This document shows positions 17,561 to 31,386 of a stretch of 64,000 nt of DNA, in pieces. This DNA comes from Nelumbo lutea (Eukaryota > Streptophyta > Magnoliopsida > Proteales > Nelumbonaceae). The notes under the pieces were generated by a model. It made no database searches and was not told where the DNA came from. It saw nothing but the letters and a program-made list of their open reading frames with translations. Within the stretch, counting starts at the first letter, position 1; every line of letters begins with the position of its first letter. Location of the stretch: NCBI GenBank assembly GCA_022828595.1, contig JAKGHH010000007.1, forward strand, positions 34,534,356 through 34,598,355, given 5' to 3'. The translations under genes were made by a program, and so were the position numbers.

Positions 17561-20480
17561 ATCTTGTTATAGAGCACCTGTAAAAAGAAGTGATTTGTTA
17601 CAAGTTGAAGGGGCTGGAAGGGCAAGGAGCAGACAAATGGATGTGACACTAAACAGAATGGAATGGTGAAACAGGGTCCATGTAACCAACTCCATATAGT
17701 TGGCAATGGCTTAGATGATGATGGTGGTGATTGCTTATAAGGTTTTCTGGGTTGGCCCTACCTCTCAAAGCCCAAAGCAGCAATACGAATGCCTTATAAA
17801 ACAGGAACTAGTAAAACGAATGCCAGAGTAAGTATGGAAACCATCTAAGTGTGGGCCATTATCGATCCTTTCTGGAGAAGTTATTTATTTATTTTTATGA
17901 ATTCCATTCTGGAGAATGTTTGGTCTATGGTTTTTAGTATTTTACATCAAGAATCATGAATGTTGACATTCACCTTAAGAATTTATTGGTTTTCTTTGCA
18001 TCCCTCAGCCCTCTCTCTCTCTATCACTTGAAATTCATGTTTTAAGAAAGTATCCCATTTTATCAACACAAAAATGGGTTTTGTTGTCCTTAATGCATTG
18101 GTTTTTTATAAATAAATAAAAAAGACATATGGTCCTATCATATTCAAAGGTTTAGGCTTCTGAACTATCACTCAACTCTCATGTGGCAGGCCTGCAACAC
18201 ATGAACATTGTTCATGGTGTAGCCAACATAAGTAACCAACTATTTATGTGAACCCTGGAGGTGTTGGTAGTCGCTGTAAGTGGCAACCTTAGGTCATGGA
18301 CCTTCGTAAGAAGTTGATTCACTCAAGTTACAGCTTTAAAAAGCTATATATAGTGTACTATTATCCTGTGAGAAAGTTCATGCCAGGGCCTGGTGGGAGA
18401 TCAGATTGCTGGATGTTATTTCTTTGGGTGAATTAGGAGTTCTGTTTTTTTGGGCTCAATTGTAGTATCTTATTTATATTTTGGGATGTAATGTTGACTG
18501 TATTCCTCTGGGGAGTTAAGTTATTGTTAGCTCCCCTTTGTAATTTTATTCCCTTAATTAATAGAATTTCTGTTATTAGATATAAAAATTGCATTGCTGG
18601 AGGTATTGTTGCTCAGACTGTGTTGGGAAGCATTTGTCCACTGTTTGAGGTGTTAACGCCTGAGATTTGAGGGTTGAGATTCTCCGAAAATTGGCAAACC
18701 AATTTGTTCTTGTTTTTTAATGAGAAAGGAATGACATAAGTATGATTATACAATGGTGAATAAAACCCAAGCCAAAAACACATGACATCCTGAATAATTT
18801 GTTTTCGGGCGATTTGTCCATCTGTAAAAATGTAATGATTTCTTTGTGTTGGATTGAAGTCTTTTTGTATGTAATGAGTATTCGCGGCTGATAAGAAGTT
18901 CTTTAATTAAGCCTATATACCTTAAGTTTAAGTTGTCCTATACTCGGTCCTTTGTTAATCGGGGCCCTAAATCTCTGTTTAATGTTTTTAAGTTGTCTGG
19001 TGTCCCATCAACTAATCAGGGTGCATTCTAGTAAACTTCCTGGATATCATTTGGACTCTGGTGCAGCACGCCCATATATAGTAGTAATAATAGTACTGGT
19101 AGACTGTGAGCAAAATGTTCGACATTCAAGCAATCCTCTTTTCTTTTCTTCTTCTCTTTTCTTGCTTACTGTCGGCTACAGGTAATTTAGCTTTCAGATT
19201 GGCTATCAGAGCATTAGCTTCTTCCTTTGTTTCAGCCTGCAGGCACATCACTCTCTTCTCTTGCTGTCTTTTCAGTCTTCTCTCTTTGCCTTTTCTGGGT
19301 TTGCTGTACGTGAAGACCTAGGGGTTGGGGTAGAGAGTAAAGCAAGTTCGAACCTAGGGGTTTCTCTTGGTTGGTAGGAACTCAAGGGAAGTAAGTACCA
19401 CAGAAGTAGATGTCCTACTAGGTTTAATTTCAACATGCAAAATTAGTAGTCTATTTGGCTACTAAGAGAGGTTCTGTGTAGGCACTAGACCTAGTTGAGG
19501 ACTGAATTTCAGGGGGCCCCCTGTCCTATGCACACAGCCGAAAGGGTGGCTTAGCTACTTCTACTAGTTGCAGCTATTCGGGTGCATCCAGAAAGACTCA
19601 CACAAACTTTAGCTTCGTTCTAAAAACAGACGCTCCGACTGTTCAACTCTTGCGCTACCTGTGTTGCCAGGCCTCGAACTGTTCACCCTAGTTCGCTACC
19701 TGTATGCCGAACTGTTGCAGTTTTTTGGTTTCAGCCGCAAGTGAAGTCCTGATTCTAGTGTTCTTTACCCAGCACTGGTGAATCACTTCAGTACCAGTTC
19801 ATAGCAATGTGGCAAACGAGCCTCCGAAGTTCAGGGTGGTTATCAGTCTGAAACCTCTCAACGACAAGCTGGTTGTGAGATTACCTAGCGGTAGCTGCCC
19901 GAGCTCCAGATTGTTCAGACCACTGTGAACGCCTTAAGTATGAGGACTGACACTGTGTCAGCGGTCCTAGTAATTTGGGCCGCAAGGAAGGGCACTCCTC
20001 TTTTACAGTTGCATGTAACTCAAAAGTTCAAGTGGAGTCTGCATAGACCAATAGTTGAGAACCCTTAGCTTCAAGTCGTTTACCAGCCCAGAACTCCCCT
20101 TGCTTGCTGTTGTAAACCTAGAGACTGTTTCAAATAATTGCGAAGAAGTCTGTGATCAGTCTCGGCAAGTCTTGAAAAACTGTGTCGAGGTTGCCTGTAA
20201 TCAGAACCCTGCTATGTGATCAATTCTCAGACTAATCAGATCTGCTTCCAGAACTGGTTCAGAACCTTCAGTAACTGCTTCGGCTGGTCTTTAAATTCAG
20301 TGTCTAAAACCTACACAGTTGGCTGCAGTCAAAAGATGTCGTTTCAATACCGCAGGAAGATGGTTTCTTTCTAGAGGATAATATAGGCCTGCGGCAAAAA
20401 GTGGGAAAATTTTGTTTCGTGGTCATGCAACAACATTGCATGACAACGTCACAAATATACACCAACAGTGTCTTCTTCTC
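17561..20480. other. Unrecognised region up to the assembly gap
   Basis: No gene was recognised in 2.9 kb. Around 18480-18590 the plus strand looks like a LINE 3' end (a TTAATTAATAGAATTTCTG block, then ATATAAAAA). Between 19320 and 20470 the composition changes to balanced GC with many recurring words (CTGTTCA, GCTACCTGT, CAGAACC), perhaps an LTR or leader region, but without ends or coding sequence. Confidence 0.35.
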
Positions 20481-20580
20481 NNNNNNNNNNNNNNNNNNNN
20501 NNNNNNNNNNNNNNNNNNNNNNNNNNNNNNNNNNNNNNNNNNNNNNNNNNNNNNNNNNNNNNNNNNNNNNNNNNNNNNNN
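20481..20580. other. Assembly gap (100 N)
   Basis: Exactly 100 N, which usually denotes a gap of unknown size. The sequence on its right is the inside of a copia LTR (equivalent to 28120 in the 3' LTR), and the sequence on its left is not LTR. At least the first 420 bp of that LTR are therefore missing or lie in the gap. Confidence 0.98.
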
Positions 20581-22110
20581 TCTTTGATGTACCAATCAGT
20601 GAGATCCTTAGCAGGGGTCAAAACCTGGGTATGTTGGGACAGTCTAAGAGTTCATCTGAGTGGGTGATCATAGTGACAGGATCAGCCCCTTTGTCGGACA
20701 AAGGTAATGATCGGGGATGCACTCTCACTGATGGAAACCAAGACTGCCGGTAGCCGATTTCAATCGTTGAGATTTGTTTTGCAAAATATATTTTATATGA
20801 TATATAAAAGTATAAAAATTATGGTTTCAAAATGATTTGCAAAAGGTTTTAATTCCCGGGATCCATATAAGCAAAGAGTGCAATACTGTTCCTTGCAGCC
20901 GAGGGAGAGGTCCTCTCTTGTCGGGTAATGTATAATCATTATGGGCTGAGAGGTTAAGTGTAAGACCATTGAAGATAATACATGATGGGCTAATCTTGAA
21001 TTTGCCCACAGTCCCTGGGTGTTACAAGGTGGCTTGGCCCAGGGACCACTTAGGGTAAGTGTTGGGCCCATAGAGCCCATCTGATGGGTTTCAGGGGGTG
21101 CACTATCCATAACAGTGTATTCGGCCAGGCCTTGTAACAATGGCTGGGCTGAACCCATGTGGCTGATGTGTAGATCAATGTTTGAGTCCCATACCATACA
21201 AGGAAGCCCAACTGGGCAGCAATTTGGAAGGCTAAATGAATACATAACCTTAAATGGGCCTTTAGCCCATTTCGAACTGGGCTAATTTGATTAGTCACTT
21301 AAGGGGCGAATTCTGAGATGGATCAGCTGATAGGATTGAGCCCACACCCTATCCACTTAGAGAGTCCAATATCTAAATAAGATTTAGATCTGGAAACCTC
21401 CTAATTAGATTAGGAGATGGCTGATCTAATCTGCAAATAAGATAAGGGTTATCCCTTATCACTTAAAGGGACTTCTAATCCAAATATGATTTGGGTTAGC
21501 AACTCCTAATGAGATTAGGAACTGATCCCTTTTAAGTCTATGAAAGGAAGAGGGGGCGGCAGCCTTTAGACATGCAAGACACACATCCTTGTGTTCAGAG
21601 CTGAGATTACCAGAAGAGAGAATTTTGCACCCTGCAAATACTCTCTTGCCACCTCCTTCATGCAGTCGCTGCCTACAGCAGTTCGATCTCCAGTTCTTGG
21701 GAGAAATCAAGATTGGGTCTTAATACCAATCTTTTGGAGAAAATATTGGTGGGAGTTGTATTCACAAGCCGTCCAGTTGATTCTTGCGAAGGGTCAAGTT
21801 CTTTTGGAAGAACACTGTTGATTCTGCTCCAGCCTACACTGCGCCATCTTCATTGGGAGCAGATTTTGGATGCTTCCTTGGGCGTGAACACCTCCATTGG
21901 GAGATACTACTTCTCTGTATCAGGTATTATTCCTCCCTACTCCTTTTGGTTCAGATCTGGTTCAGTCTGTGGTTCAAGAATGATCTTTGAAAATATGATT
22001 TTCTAAATGGGGAATTCAATTCCCAGTTGAAGGGAGAGAACAATTTTTGAAATTTGCCCCCTTATTCCACATTCTTTCGGCGTCCATGTGATGAATTTCC
22101 TATCCCTTTA
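20581..22110 (+). repeat. Copia A 5' LTR (first part missing)
   Basis: It matches the 3' LTR 28120-29642 almost throughout, including TCTTTGATGTACCAAT at the start and CCTATCCCTTTA at the end. It is followed at once by a tRNA-iMet primer site. The first 420 bp are not present, because the assembly gap falls there. Confidence 0.85.
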
Positions 22111-22111
22111 G

Positions 22112-22129
22112 TGGTATCAGAGCCATGGT
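22112..22129 (+). other. Copia A primer binding site
   Basis: TGGTATCAGAGCCATGGT follows the LTR by one base. It is complementary to the 3' end of initiator tRNA-Met, the usual primer of plant copia elements. Confidence 0.85.
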
Positions 22130-23919
22130 TCAAATCTTGAACCATTCTGTTTCCGATTTGAACCTGCGCAAATAGGGAGAAGGCGTTTTACCCAATTTAC
22201 GCAGATATGGGTTTTGGGAAATTTGTTCCCAAAATTGATGGGTAAATAATCTAAAATTAATTTTATATAAATCTGATTATTGTTTAGAATAGTTCTATAT
22301 GATTTTCTTGATTTATGGGCTGTTCGTACAAGAGGAGATCGAATTCTTGATTTGCGTAGGGAGAATTGCAAGATTTGCAGTTTTTGAATTTATTTATTAC
22401 TTTTGGTCTGTAAATAATTTTTTTTTTTATTTTTAGACTCAATGTGTAGGCATTCAATCTGATGTAATTATTAATAGAAATAGGATTTCTATTTAATTTT
22501 ATTTTGGATCGAAGATGGCGGCACAGAAAGGGAGATTTCGCAGAAAAGGAGATTTCACAGATGGGACATTCGTTATCTGCGATTTGCAGTTTGTGAAACT
22601 ACAATCTGTGATCTAACCTCTGTTTTGCAGAATGGAGTGTGCGAACAGCCCTGATTAATTGATTCTTGATTTTCTTTTATCAGTTATTTAATTTCATATG
22701 ATTTTCTTGAATTAAAGATTTAATTAAAGATCAAACCCTAGACCCATTCGAACCAAGATTGGTTCAAATTGTTTGGACCAAATCTAGGGTTTAATCAAAG
22801 CTGAAAGTCAGCCCTATTTTTCCCACTAATGGGCTTGAGGATTGATATTTAATTAAATGGTTAATTCGGCCCAACCTTTAAAGGCCCAGTTTTAAATAGT
22901 TAAAACTGCTAAAAGCCCACTTCAAAGGATAAAGCTATATAGGCCGAACTAGGTAACCCTAATTCAGCCCATATACCTAGATAATATTAATGGTTAATAT
23001 TATAGATTTTTAATTGGCTTCTAATGGGCCTTACAGATAATTAATTGATTGGATCAATTTATCCCTGCATGAGATGTTTGGATGTGTGATGTGTTGCGTG
23101 CATGGGCCATAAGTGCTTGGCCCATGCTCATTCGACAGTGGCTCTTGCGCACACCATGGCTGAATGCACATCATTGCCATGGTGTCCCTTTTGGTCATTG
23201 GATCACCTCCCTCAGTGGTGGGCTCCACACCTCATCAAGAGGTTACGTGCGGAACCCTAGCCGATTTAAGGCCTACCAAAATCTGACTTTATGAAAGTCA
23301 GTGGGAGCCACTTTGGTTTGACCTAAATCAAACTAGGGCGTAGTTAACTGTTCCCTCCAGCTAATATGAGTGCACGTGATAGGGAGATTCATATGATGAA
23401 CTCTCTAAAGGCCATCATTAGCATGAGGATGGGTCATTCAGTAATGAGGAAACGCACCAGAAAATGGGCTATCCATTTGCTGTTGAGCTTGTCTAAGTGT
23501 TTCATAAGATGATAGGGGCGTCATAGACCGATGTGGGAGGAGCTTCACTAGAAAATGGGAACTCTCTCACGGTACTTCGGCGTTCAGGAACATAATGGGT
23601 GAGCACTCACTGGACAGAAAGGTTTACCTGAAAACGGCTCTGAACCTTGTCTGACAGAGGCCAAAGGGAAAACTCATATGATGAGTGGATATGATCCTTC
23701 ATAGAAAGGTGGTGGGGTTATGCAGCTGAAACAGTTGGCTCCATGCACCCTATGTGATTTCCCACATTTCCAGAGACAGCCCGTAGTCTCCGTCACTGAG
23801 AAAGGAAGGAAATCTCAGAGATGAATAAATGGAAATCGATCATAGATTAAAATCCATATCTATGAAATGAACATGAATCAAATTAGGTTGTGGACTGATG
23901 TTTGCTCTTTTATCAGAAA
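22130..23919 (+). other. Copia A untranslated leader
   Basis: About 1.8 kb without coding capacity lies between primer site and gag. It is shared with copy B (54310-56092), including the GTCAGTGGGAGCCACTTTGG stretch. Such a long leader is typical of this family as seen here and may hold packaging signals, but no specific motif is identified. Confidence 0.6.
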
Positions 23920-26900
23920 ATGGCAAACAGATCATTTGCAAAGCTTCTTGAAGACAACAAGCTTAAAGGCCCAAACTATTCCGATTGGTACAGGAACCTT
24001 ATGTTGGTCTTAACCTCTGAAAAGTTGGATAAGGTAGCTTAGAATCCTGCCCCGGATCGTCCGGGAGATAGGGCTTCTGAGGCCTGTAGACGAGAATACC
24101 AAGAATGGGAGGAGAAAAACTCCCTTGCCCGCTGCTATATCATTGCCTCTTTGGACAATCTAATTCAGAGGCAGTTCGATCAGATCAAAGTTGCCAAGGA
24201 CGTATTGGATAGTCTTAAGACAATGTACGAAGAGCAGAATTGTTCTACTCGGCAGAAGGTCTTGAAACAGTTCATGACCGCGCAGATGTTCAAAAACCAA
24301 CAAGTTCACGACCATTGTCTCTGGATGATGGGTTATATCAATGAACTGGAGGCTCTTGGATCTGGGCTGGATATGGTAACACAAATTGATGCTATTCTCA
24401 ACTCTCTGCCTCCATCCTTTAATCCATTCATCATGAACTACAACATGAACAAGCTGAACGTCAGCTTGCAAGAGCTCAACAATATGTTGCAAAGAGCTAA
24501 AGAATTGATTAAAAAGGATGAGCCCATTGCCATGCTTGTTGAAATTGGAAAATCGGGCAAGAAAAGGAAGGCAAAGAGAAAGCCCCAGAAGAAGGCTGCC
24601 AAACACAAGAAGCAGAAGAAAGACGAAGCATCGGATGCCTGTCACTTCTGCAAGAAGACATGCCACTGGAAAAGGAACTGTCCTGCCTACTTGGAATCCA
24701 AGAAAGGTAATTTCGAATCTTGTGTTATAGAAACCATTTTATTGGTAGCTTCTACGTCCTGGTGTATTGACTCCGGGGCTTCAACTCATGCGTGTAACTC
24801 ACTGTAGGGGTTCAAGATAAGCAGAAGGCCGAGTGAAGGAGAAGTTACACTCTACTTGGGGACTACTGCAACTATTGCAGCCGCGGAAATAGGAACCATG
24901 GAGTTAATTTTTAGAGAATGAATAATTGTACTGAAAGATTGTCTTTATGTACAAAATTTAAGGAGAAATTTGATTTCTGTTTCAAAACTGTGTGCAGATG
25001 GTTATTCTGTCTTCTTTAGTAATATGATTACTATTAGAAAAATAACAGATTCATCGCATATGGAGAACTGGAGAACGGTCTCTATGTTCTACATTCTTCT
25101 CTAAAAACTAACATAACCGAAACTACGTCGGCTGAAATCCCCAAGAAGAGAACCCGTGATATAGTTAATCCCACGTGTCTGTGGCATTACCGACTTGGCC
25201 ACATCGGTGTTGACCGAATCACAAGGTTGGTAAAGGATGGTCCTTTGGATTTTCTAACTGTAGAAGATCTTCCCACCTGTGAGCCTTGCCTACATGGCAA
25301 GATGATGAAATGGCCATTCAATGGTAAGCCTGAAAGATGTACAGGCACACTTGACCTAATACATACTGATGTATGTGGTCCCCTGAGTGTTAGGACACGG
25401 AATCAACATGTGTATTTCATCACCTTCACAAATGATTTCTCACAATATGGTTACGTGTACCTAATGAGACACAAGTCTGAATCCTTTGAAAAGTTCAAAG
25501 AGTTTAGACAAGAGGTCGAGAAACAGTTAGGGAGAGAAATTAAGGCCCTTCGATCTGATCGAGGTGGCGAGTATCTCTCTGACGAATTCAGGAACTACTT
25601 AAAGGACAATGGGATAGTATCACAATTAGCTCCTCCTGCTACACCACAACTTAACGGTGTTTCAGAGAGGAGGAATAGGACCTTATTGGATATAGTCTGG
25701 TCACTTCTCATACACTCAGAGTTACCCACATCCTTTTGGGGTTATGCATTAGAGCTACAATTTACGTGCTGAATCAGGTTCCAACCAAATCGGTTCTGAA
25801 CACTCCATATGAATTTTGGACCAGAAAGAAACCAAGTGTCAGACACTTGAAGATTTGGGGTTGTCCAACACACGTTAAAAGAACAAGTGCAGACAAGTTG
25901 GAATCCAAGACCACCCGTTGCCTATTTGTAGGCTACCCAAAAGGCTCTGTAGGTTACCTTTTCTATGACCCAAGTGAGCAAAAAGTGTTCTGCAGTCGAA
26001 ATGCCCAATTCTTGGAGACCGGTTACATCCTGGACACCCATCATCAGGAAATTGTTCTTGATGAGGAGAGCTCAGGAGCAGTGGGAGATGTCCCAGAATT
26101 CCAGGTAGTGACCAACCTAGAAGATCCACTCGGGTATCTTGGCCACTAGTCCGTTATGGTTATGACTAGGATAGTTACCTGGTGGAAACCTTGACTAGTG
26201 AGGAGGATCCTATGACTTACGCGAAAGCTATGTTGGACATAGATTCCCAGAAGTGGGTGGAGGCCATGAGAGCAGAGATAGACTCAATGGAGACCAATGG
26301 AGTCTGGACTCTAGTAGATCCACCCTCCGAGGTAAAAGCAATCGGTTGCAAATGGATTTACAAGAGGAAGAAGGGCCCCGATGGTAGGGTTGAGACGTTC
26401 AAAGCTCATCTGGTGGCGAAAGGATACACTCAGAAAGAGGGCATCGATTATGAGGAAACATTTTCGCCTGTGGCCATGCTTAAATCCATTAGGATCCTGC
26501 TAGCTGTAGCTGCATACCATGATTATGAGATTTGGCAGATGGATGTCAAAACTACATTCCTGAATGGAGATCTTACTGAAGATATCTATATGCAGTAGCC
26601 GCAAGGATTCATTGCTACAGGTCAAGAAAACATGGTATGTAAACTCAATAGATCCATTTATGGACTTAAGCAAGCTTCTAGAAGTTGGAACATCCATTTT
26701 GACTTTGCTGTCAAATCGTTTGACTTCGAGCAGAATCCAAATGAACCCTGTGTTTATAGGAAGTACAATGGAGATAAAGTTACCTTCTTGGTTCTGTATG
26801 TAGATGACATTCTACTCATTGGGAATAATGTAGGAATGTTGACTACGGTGAAAGTATGGCTTTCACAGCAATTCTCCATGAAAGATCTTGGAGAAGCCTC

Positions 26901-27690
26901 CTATTTACCGGGTCTTCGACACTATAGAGATAGATCGAAGCGAATAATAGGATTATCCCAATCTGCCTACATTGATAAAATAGTTAAAAGATACAGCATG
27001 GAGAACTCAATGAAAGGAAATGTTCCTTTCAGGCACGGAGCCACTCTCTCCAAGAAGATGTCTCCCAAGACTTCTAAGGAGATTGATGGCATGAAAGACA
27101 TTCCCTATGCCTCTACCGTAGGGAGCATCATGTATGCCATGCTGTGCACTCATCCTAACATTACTCAGGCAGTAAGTGTAGTAAGCAGATTTTAGACCAA
27201 CCCAAGGCAGGAGCACTGGACTGCTGTGAAAAACATACTTAAGTACCTTCGAAGGACAAAAGAGTTTTGTCTAGTATTCGATGGTAGCTCACTACAAATC
27301 CAAGGGTATACAGATGCCAATTTCTAGTCGGATCCAGATGATAGAAAGTCTACATCTGGATATGTTTTCACGATAGGATCGTGTGTTGTTTCCTGAATGT
27401 CAGGAAATAGGGGTCCTAAGTAGCAACTTAATAATCCACAACCCAAGCTGAGCGCATTGCCGTAAGTGAGGCTACCTTATGAATGAAGGTGTTCATTCCT
27501 GAATTTGGAATTCAGCACATCACCCATTCCACTGTTGTATGACAACACTGGACCTACGGGAGGATGATATTAAGAGGTAGCATCAGCGGAGAATGTGGTA
27601 GACCCATTGACGAAGCCACTATCACAGAAAGTGTTTGAGAAATACGTGGAAAGCATGGGACTCCGACTAGTACCTATTGGACCTAAGTGC
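23920..27690 (+). pseudogene. Copia A gag-pol polyprotein, inactivated
   Basis: The order is gag, protease, integrase, RT, RNase H, which defines Ty1/copia. Gag starts at 23920 (MANRSFAKLLEDNKLKGP). A TAG follows KLDKVA, and gag then continues (24151-24807) to a CHFCKKTCHWKRNC zinc knuckle. Protease follows as WCIDSGASTHACNS. After stops and frame slips come the pre-integrase region CLWHYRLGH and the integrase core with TDVCGPLS, RSDRGGEYLSDEF and PQLNGVSERRNRT (25227-25772), then RT with KWIYKRKKGPDG, QMDVKTTFLNGDL and YVDDILLIG (26182-27195). RNase H (IQGYTDA, DNTGP) runs to 27690 with several stops. At least eight lesions make it inactive. Confidence 0.92.
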
Positions 27691-27700
27691 AAGTGGGAGC

Positions 27701-29642
27701 TGTTAGATAGTTTTGTATGCCCTTGGCTTCAATCAAAATGATGTACTTTATGAGTTTATTGTAAATGAATAAAAGTGCATATTTGATTCATGTTCCCTTG
27801 GTATGTTTCTGTGTAATACCCTTAAACTGGATACTTAATGAGAATCGTGTTAATTTAGAATGTTCACAGCTAGTGGGTTGGTCTGGGGAGACCTATCCTG
27901 ACAAGGATGACATTGTGGTGCCACCAAGTTGGTTGGGGTGGCTTGTCTCAGCTACCGGGGTGAGACCCTAGGCAATACAGTGTAGGATTAATTGAATCTT
28001 TGAACTGGACCAGATTTTCAGTATTGCCCTGGACCTTGGAGATTGATGGGCAAAACTAGAAAGTTACACCCGACCCTAGACTCGATTATGATACTGCACT
28101 GGGTGTCAGATTAGGCTATCTTTGATGTACCAATTAGTGAGATCCTTAGCGGGGGTCAAAACCTTGGTATGTTGGGACAGTCTGAGAAATCATCTGAGTG
28201 GGTGATCATAGTGACAGGATCAGCCCCTTTGTCGGACAAAGGTAATGATTGGGGATGCATTCTCACTAATGGAAACCAAGACTGCCGGTAGCCGACTTCA
28301 ATCATTGAGATTTGTTTTGCAAAATATATTTTATATGAGATATAAAAGTATATAAATTATGGTTTCGAATTGCAAAAGGTTTTAATTCCTGGGATCCATA
28401 TAAGTAGAGAGTGCAACACTGTTCCTTGCAGCAGAGGGAGAGGTCCTCTCTTGTCGGGTAGTGTATGATCATTATGGGCTGAGAGGTTAAGTGTAAGACC
28501 ATTGAGGATAATACCTAATGGGTTAATCTTGCATCTGCACACAGTCCCTGGGTGTTACAAGGTGGCTTGGCCCAAGGACCACTTAGGGTAAGTGTTGGGC
28601 CCATAGAGCCCATCTGATGGGTTTCAGGGGGTGCACTATCCATAACAGTGTATTCGGCCAGGCCTTGTAACAAAGGCTGGGCTGAACCCATGTGACTGAT
28701 GTGTAGATCAATGTTTGGGTCCCACGCCATACAAGGAAGCCCAACTGGGCAGCAGTTTGGAAGGCTAAATGAATACATAACCTTAAATGGACCTTAAGCC
28801 CATTTTGAACTGGGCTAATTTGATTAGTCACTTAAGGGGCGAATTCTGAGATGGATCAGCTGATAGGATTGGCCCCACACCCTATCCACTTAGAGAGTCC
28901 AAGTCCTAAATAAGATTTAGATCTGGAAACCTCCTAATTAGATTAGGAGATGACTGATCTAATCTGTAGATAAGATAAGGGTTATCCCTTATCACTTAAA
29001 GGGACTTCTAATCCAAATATGATTTGGGTTAAAAACTCTTAATGGGATTAGGATCTGATCCTTTTTAAGTCTATAAAAGGAAGAGGGGGCGGCAGCCTTT
29101 AGACATGCAAGACACACATCTTTGTGTTCAGAGCTGAGATTACCAGAAGAGAGAATTCTGCACCCTGCAAATACTCTCTTACTGCCTCCTTCCTGCAGCC
29201 GCCGCCTACAGTAGTTCGATCTCCAGTTCTTGAGAGAAATCAAGATTGGGTCTTGATACCAATCTTTTGGAGAAAAGATTGGTGGGAGTTGTATTCACAA
29301 GCCGTCCAGTTGATTCTTGCGAATGGTCAAGTTCTTTTGGAAGAACACTGCCGATTTTGCTCCACCCTGCACTGCACCATTTTCAGTGGGAGCATATTTT
29401 GGATCCTTCCTTGGGCGTGAACACCTCCATTGGGAGATACTCTTCTCTGTATCAGGTAATATCCCTCCCTACTCCTTTTGGTTCAGATCTGGTTTAGTTT
29501 GTGGTTCAAGAATGATCTTTGAAAATATGATTTTCTAAATGGGGAATTCGATTCCTAGTTAAAGGGAGAGAAAATTTTTTGAAATTCGCCCCCTTATTCC
29601 GCAATCTTTAAGCATCCATGTGATGGATTTCCTATCCCTTCA
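27701..29642 (+). repeat. Copia A 3' LTR, 1942 bp
   Basis: It begins TGTTAGATAGTTTTG after a purine tract (AAGTGGGAGC) and ends ATCCCTTCA. The same start and end occur in the copy B LTRs (52334-54290 and 58464-60233). The following five bases are AATGA. The matching left flank is hidden by the gap, so the target duplication cannot be tested. Confidence 0.88.
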
Positions 29643-31355
29643 AATGAATTTGCACTACAACCAATTGGAGGTTCCGTATCTTTCTCTTCTTTTTTTTTTG
29701 AATTGTTTGATAAATAGAGATTCCATATCTTATATCACCACACTTCGATAGAAACAATCTTTGGTTGCATTGTGATGCATCCATATAAGAGGTAGATTTC
29801 AAGTTAAAACATCGAACTCCACACACAAATATGAACTTAATTGATGTGCTAAGAATTTTGAGAAATTGTTTTTATGTTGTTTGGCTTACATAATGATTTG
29901 ATTTGGAGAGAACTAAGGAAGATAGTACTAAAAGAATTGAACATATATCCTTTCACCACCAGTATCATTTCTTCTACTACAAAAAAGAAGTCTGATATTA
30001 CTAATGAACTTGAGAAGTTGGTGAGCAAGTGGCCTTTGGAGGTTACCAAGCATCAAAAGAATGAAGAAAGGAAGGTATGGTTTTTTATATATTATATTGT
30101 AGTTTTAGGCTGAGAAAAAGTATGTTTACATAAGAATTCAATGTGAAACCCATGTATAACAAGCAGTAATTTGAAAAGTGTTATGCTTATGCCTTGGGGG
30201 ATTAATTGTATGCTTATGACTTGTAAAGTCACTGATCTATTCCAGAATTCCAACCAAACCAATGGAACTGTTTGATGATAACCAATCAAAAATAGTTTGT
30301 TATAATATCAGACATGGTTACCATAGGTTGATTAACATGAACAAATTATCATCCAAGTTTTGACAATATTTTATTGGTGAAAAATCTGTACCCTTTCTAC
30401 TTGTGCAAGTATAAATTTGAGTAGAAAGTTCTACTCAAGAAAGGAAATAGAAGCTCAACATTTTCCCCTATTTGGTTCTTTGAATGTGATCATTATGAGT
30501 AAACTAGGGCAAACTTAATAAAATAAAATTCAATTTATAGAGGATAACCACATGATCATATGAATTATATAGTGTAAACTAGGATAAACTCAATATAAGC
30601 CCTAGCATTTTGTAGCATAACTATGTAGGATATTCTAAAGTCTATTTGGAGATTGAGAAGATTAAACTTTCAAACATAGAATCCTTTGGTGCTAATAATG
30701 TGAGTGCAAATATTTCATGTTGAATCTTGGATGAACTACTAATGCAAGTAGAATGAATTTTTCAAGGGACTGATTTAGGCACATTTTATTAATCAATTAC
30801 AACAATTTCAAAGCTTTACTGATTGAGATGATTAATCAATTCCACATTCTTTCCTTCTAAACACACAAATAAAGTTGCTTGCTCATTAAAAAACTAAGAT
30901 TTCAACTACTTTATCTTGGTATACCTATCTTGTCATCAATGGCTTGAGACCAACACAAAAACGACAAAACTAGGTGATACCTTGAAATCGTAAATATAAG
31001 GCCACAAAATGAAGTACTATTTTGATGCAAGATTAGGAAGATGCTACCCTCCCAAGCATGTTTTTAAGGTAAGAATCATGCACATTGTAATTAGATGTTT
31101 AAAGATCTTTTATTTTTTAAAATTATAATTACTAATTTGATTTTTTTGCTTTTTGTTGTATTATTTTTTCTTGCAGGTTGTAGAAGAAAAAGAATGCAGA
31201 TAGTGTCGAGATGAACTACTTTTTTTCTTTTCTTAGAGGAGGAAGTGAACTATTTTTTATATTTTTATTTTCATATGTTTTTGTAAATGGATTGTTCTTT
31301 TTTCTTTGAATTTTTATCAATTAATATGAAACAATACTCATAAACAATTTCTATC

Positions 31356-31386
<31 letters not shown>

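Noticed and set aside
20793..21298. 150-codon minus frame repeated at 28515, 52967 and 59196
   Set aside because: It recurs only because it lies in the copia A/B LTR. No start context or known domain, and broken differently in each copy.
22112..22129. tRNA-like TGGTATCAGAGCC sequences (also 41004, 54292 and on the minus strand at 40569 and 61370)
   Set aside because: They are retrotransposon primer sites next to LTRs. No tRNA cloverleaf surrounds them.
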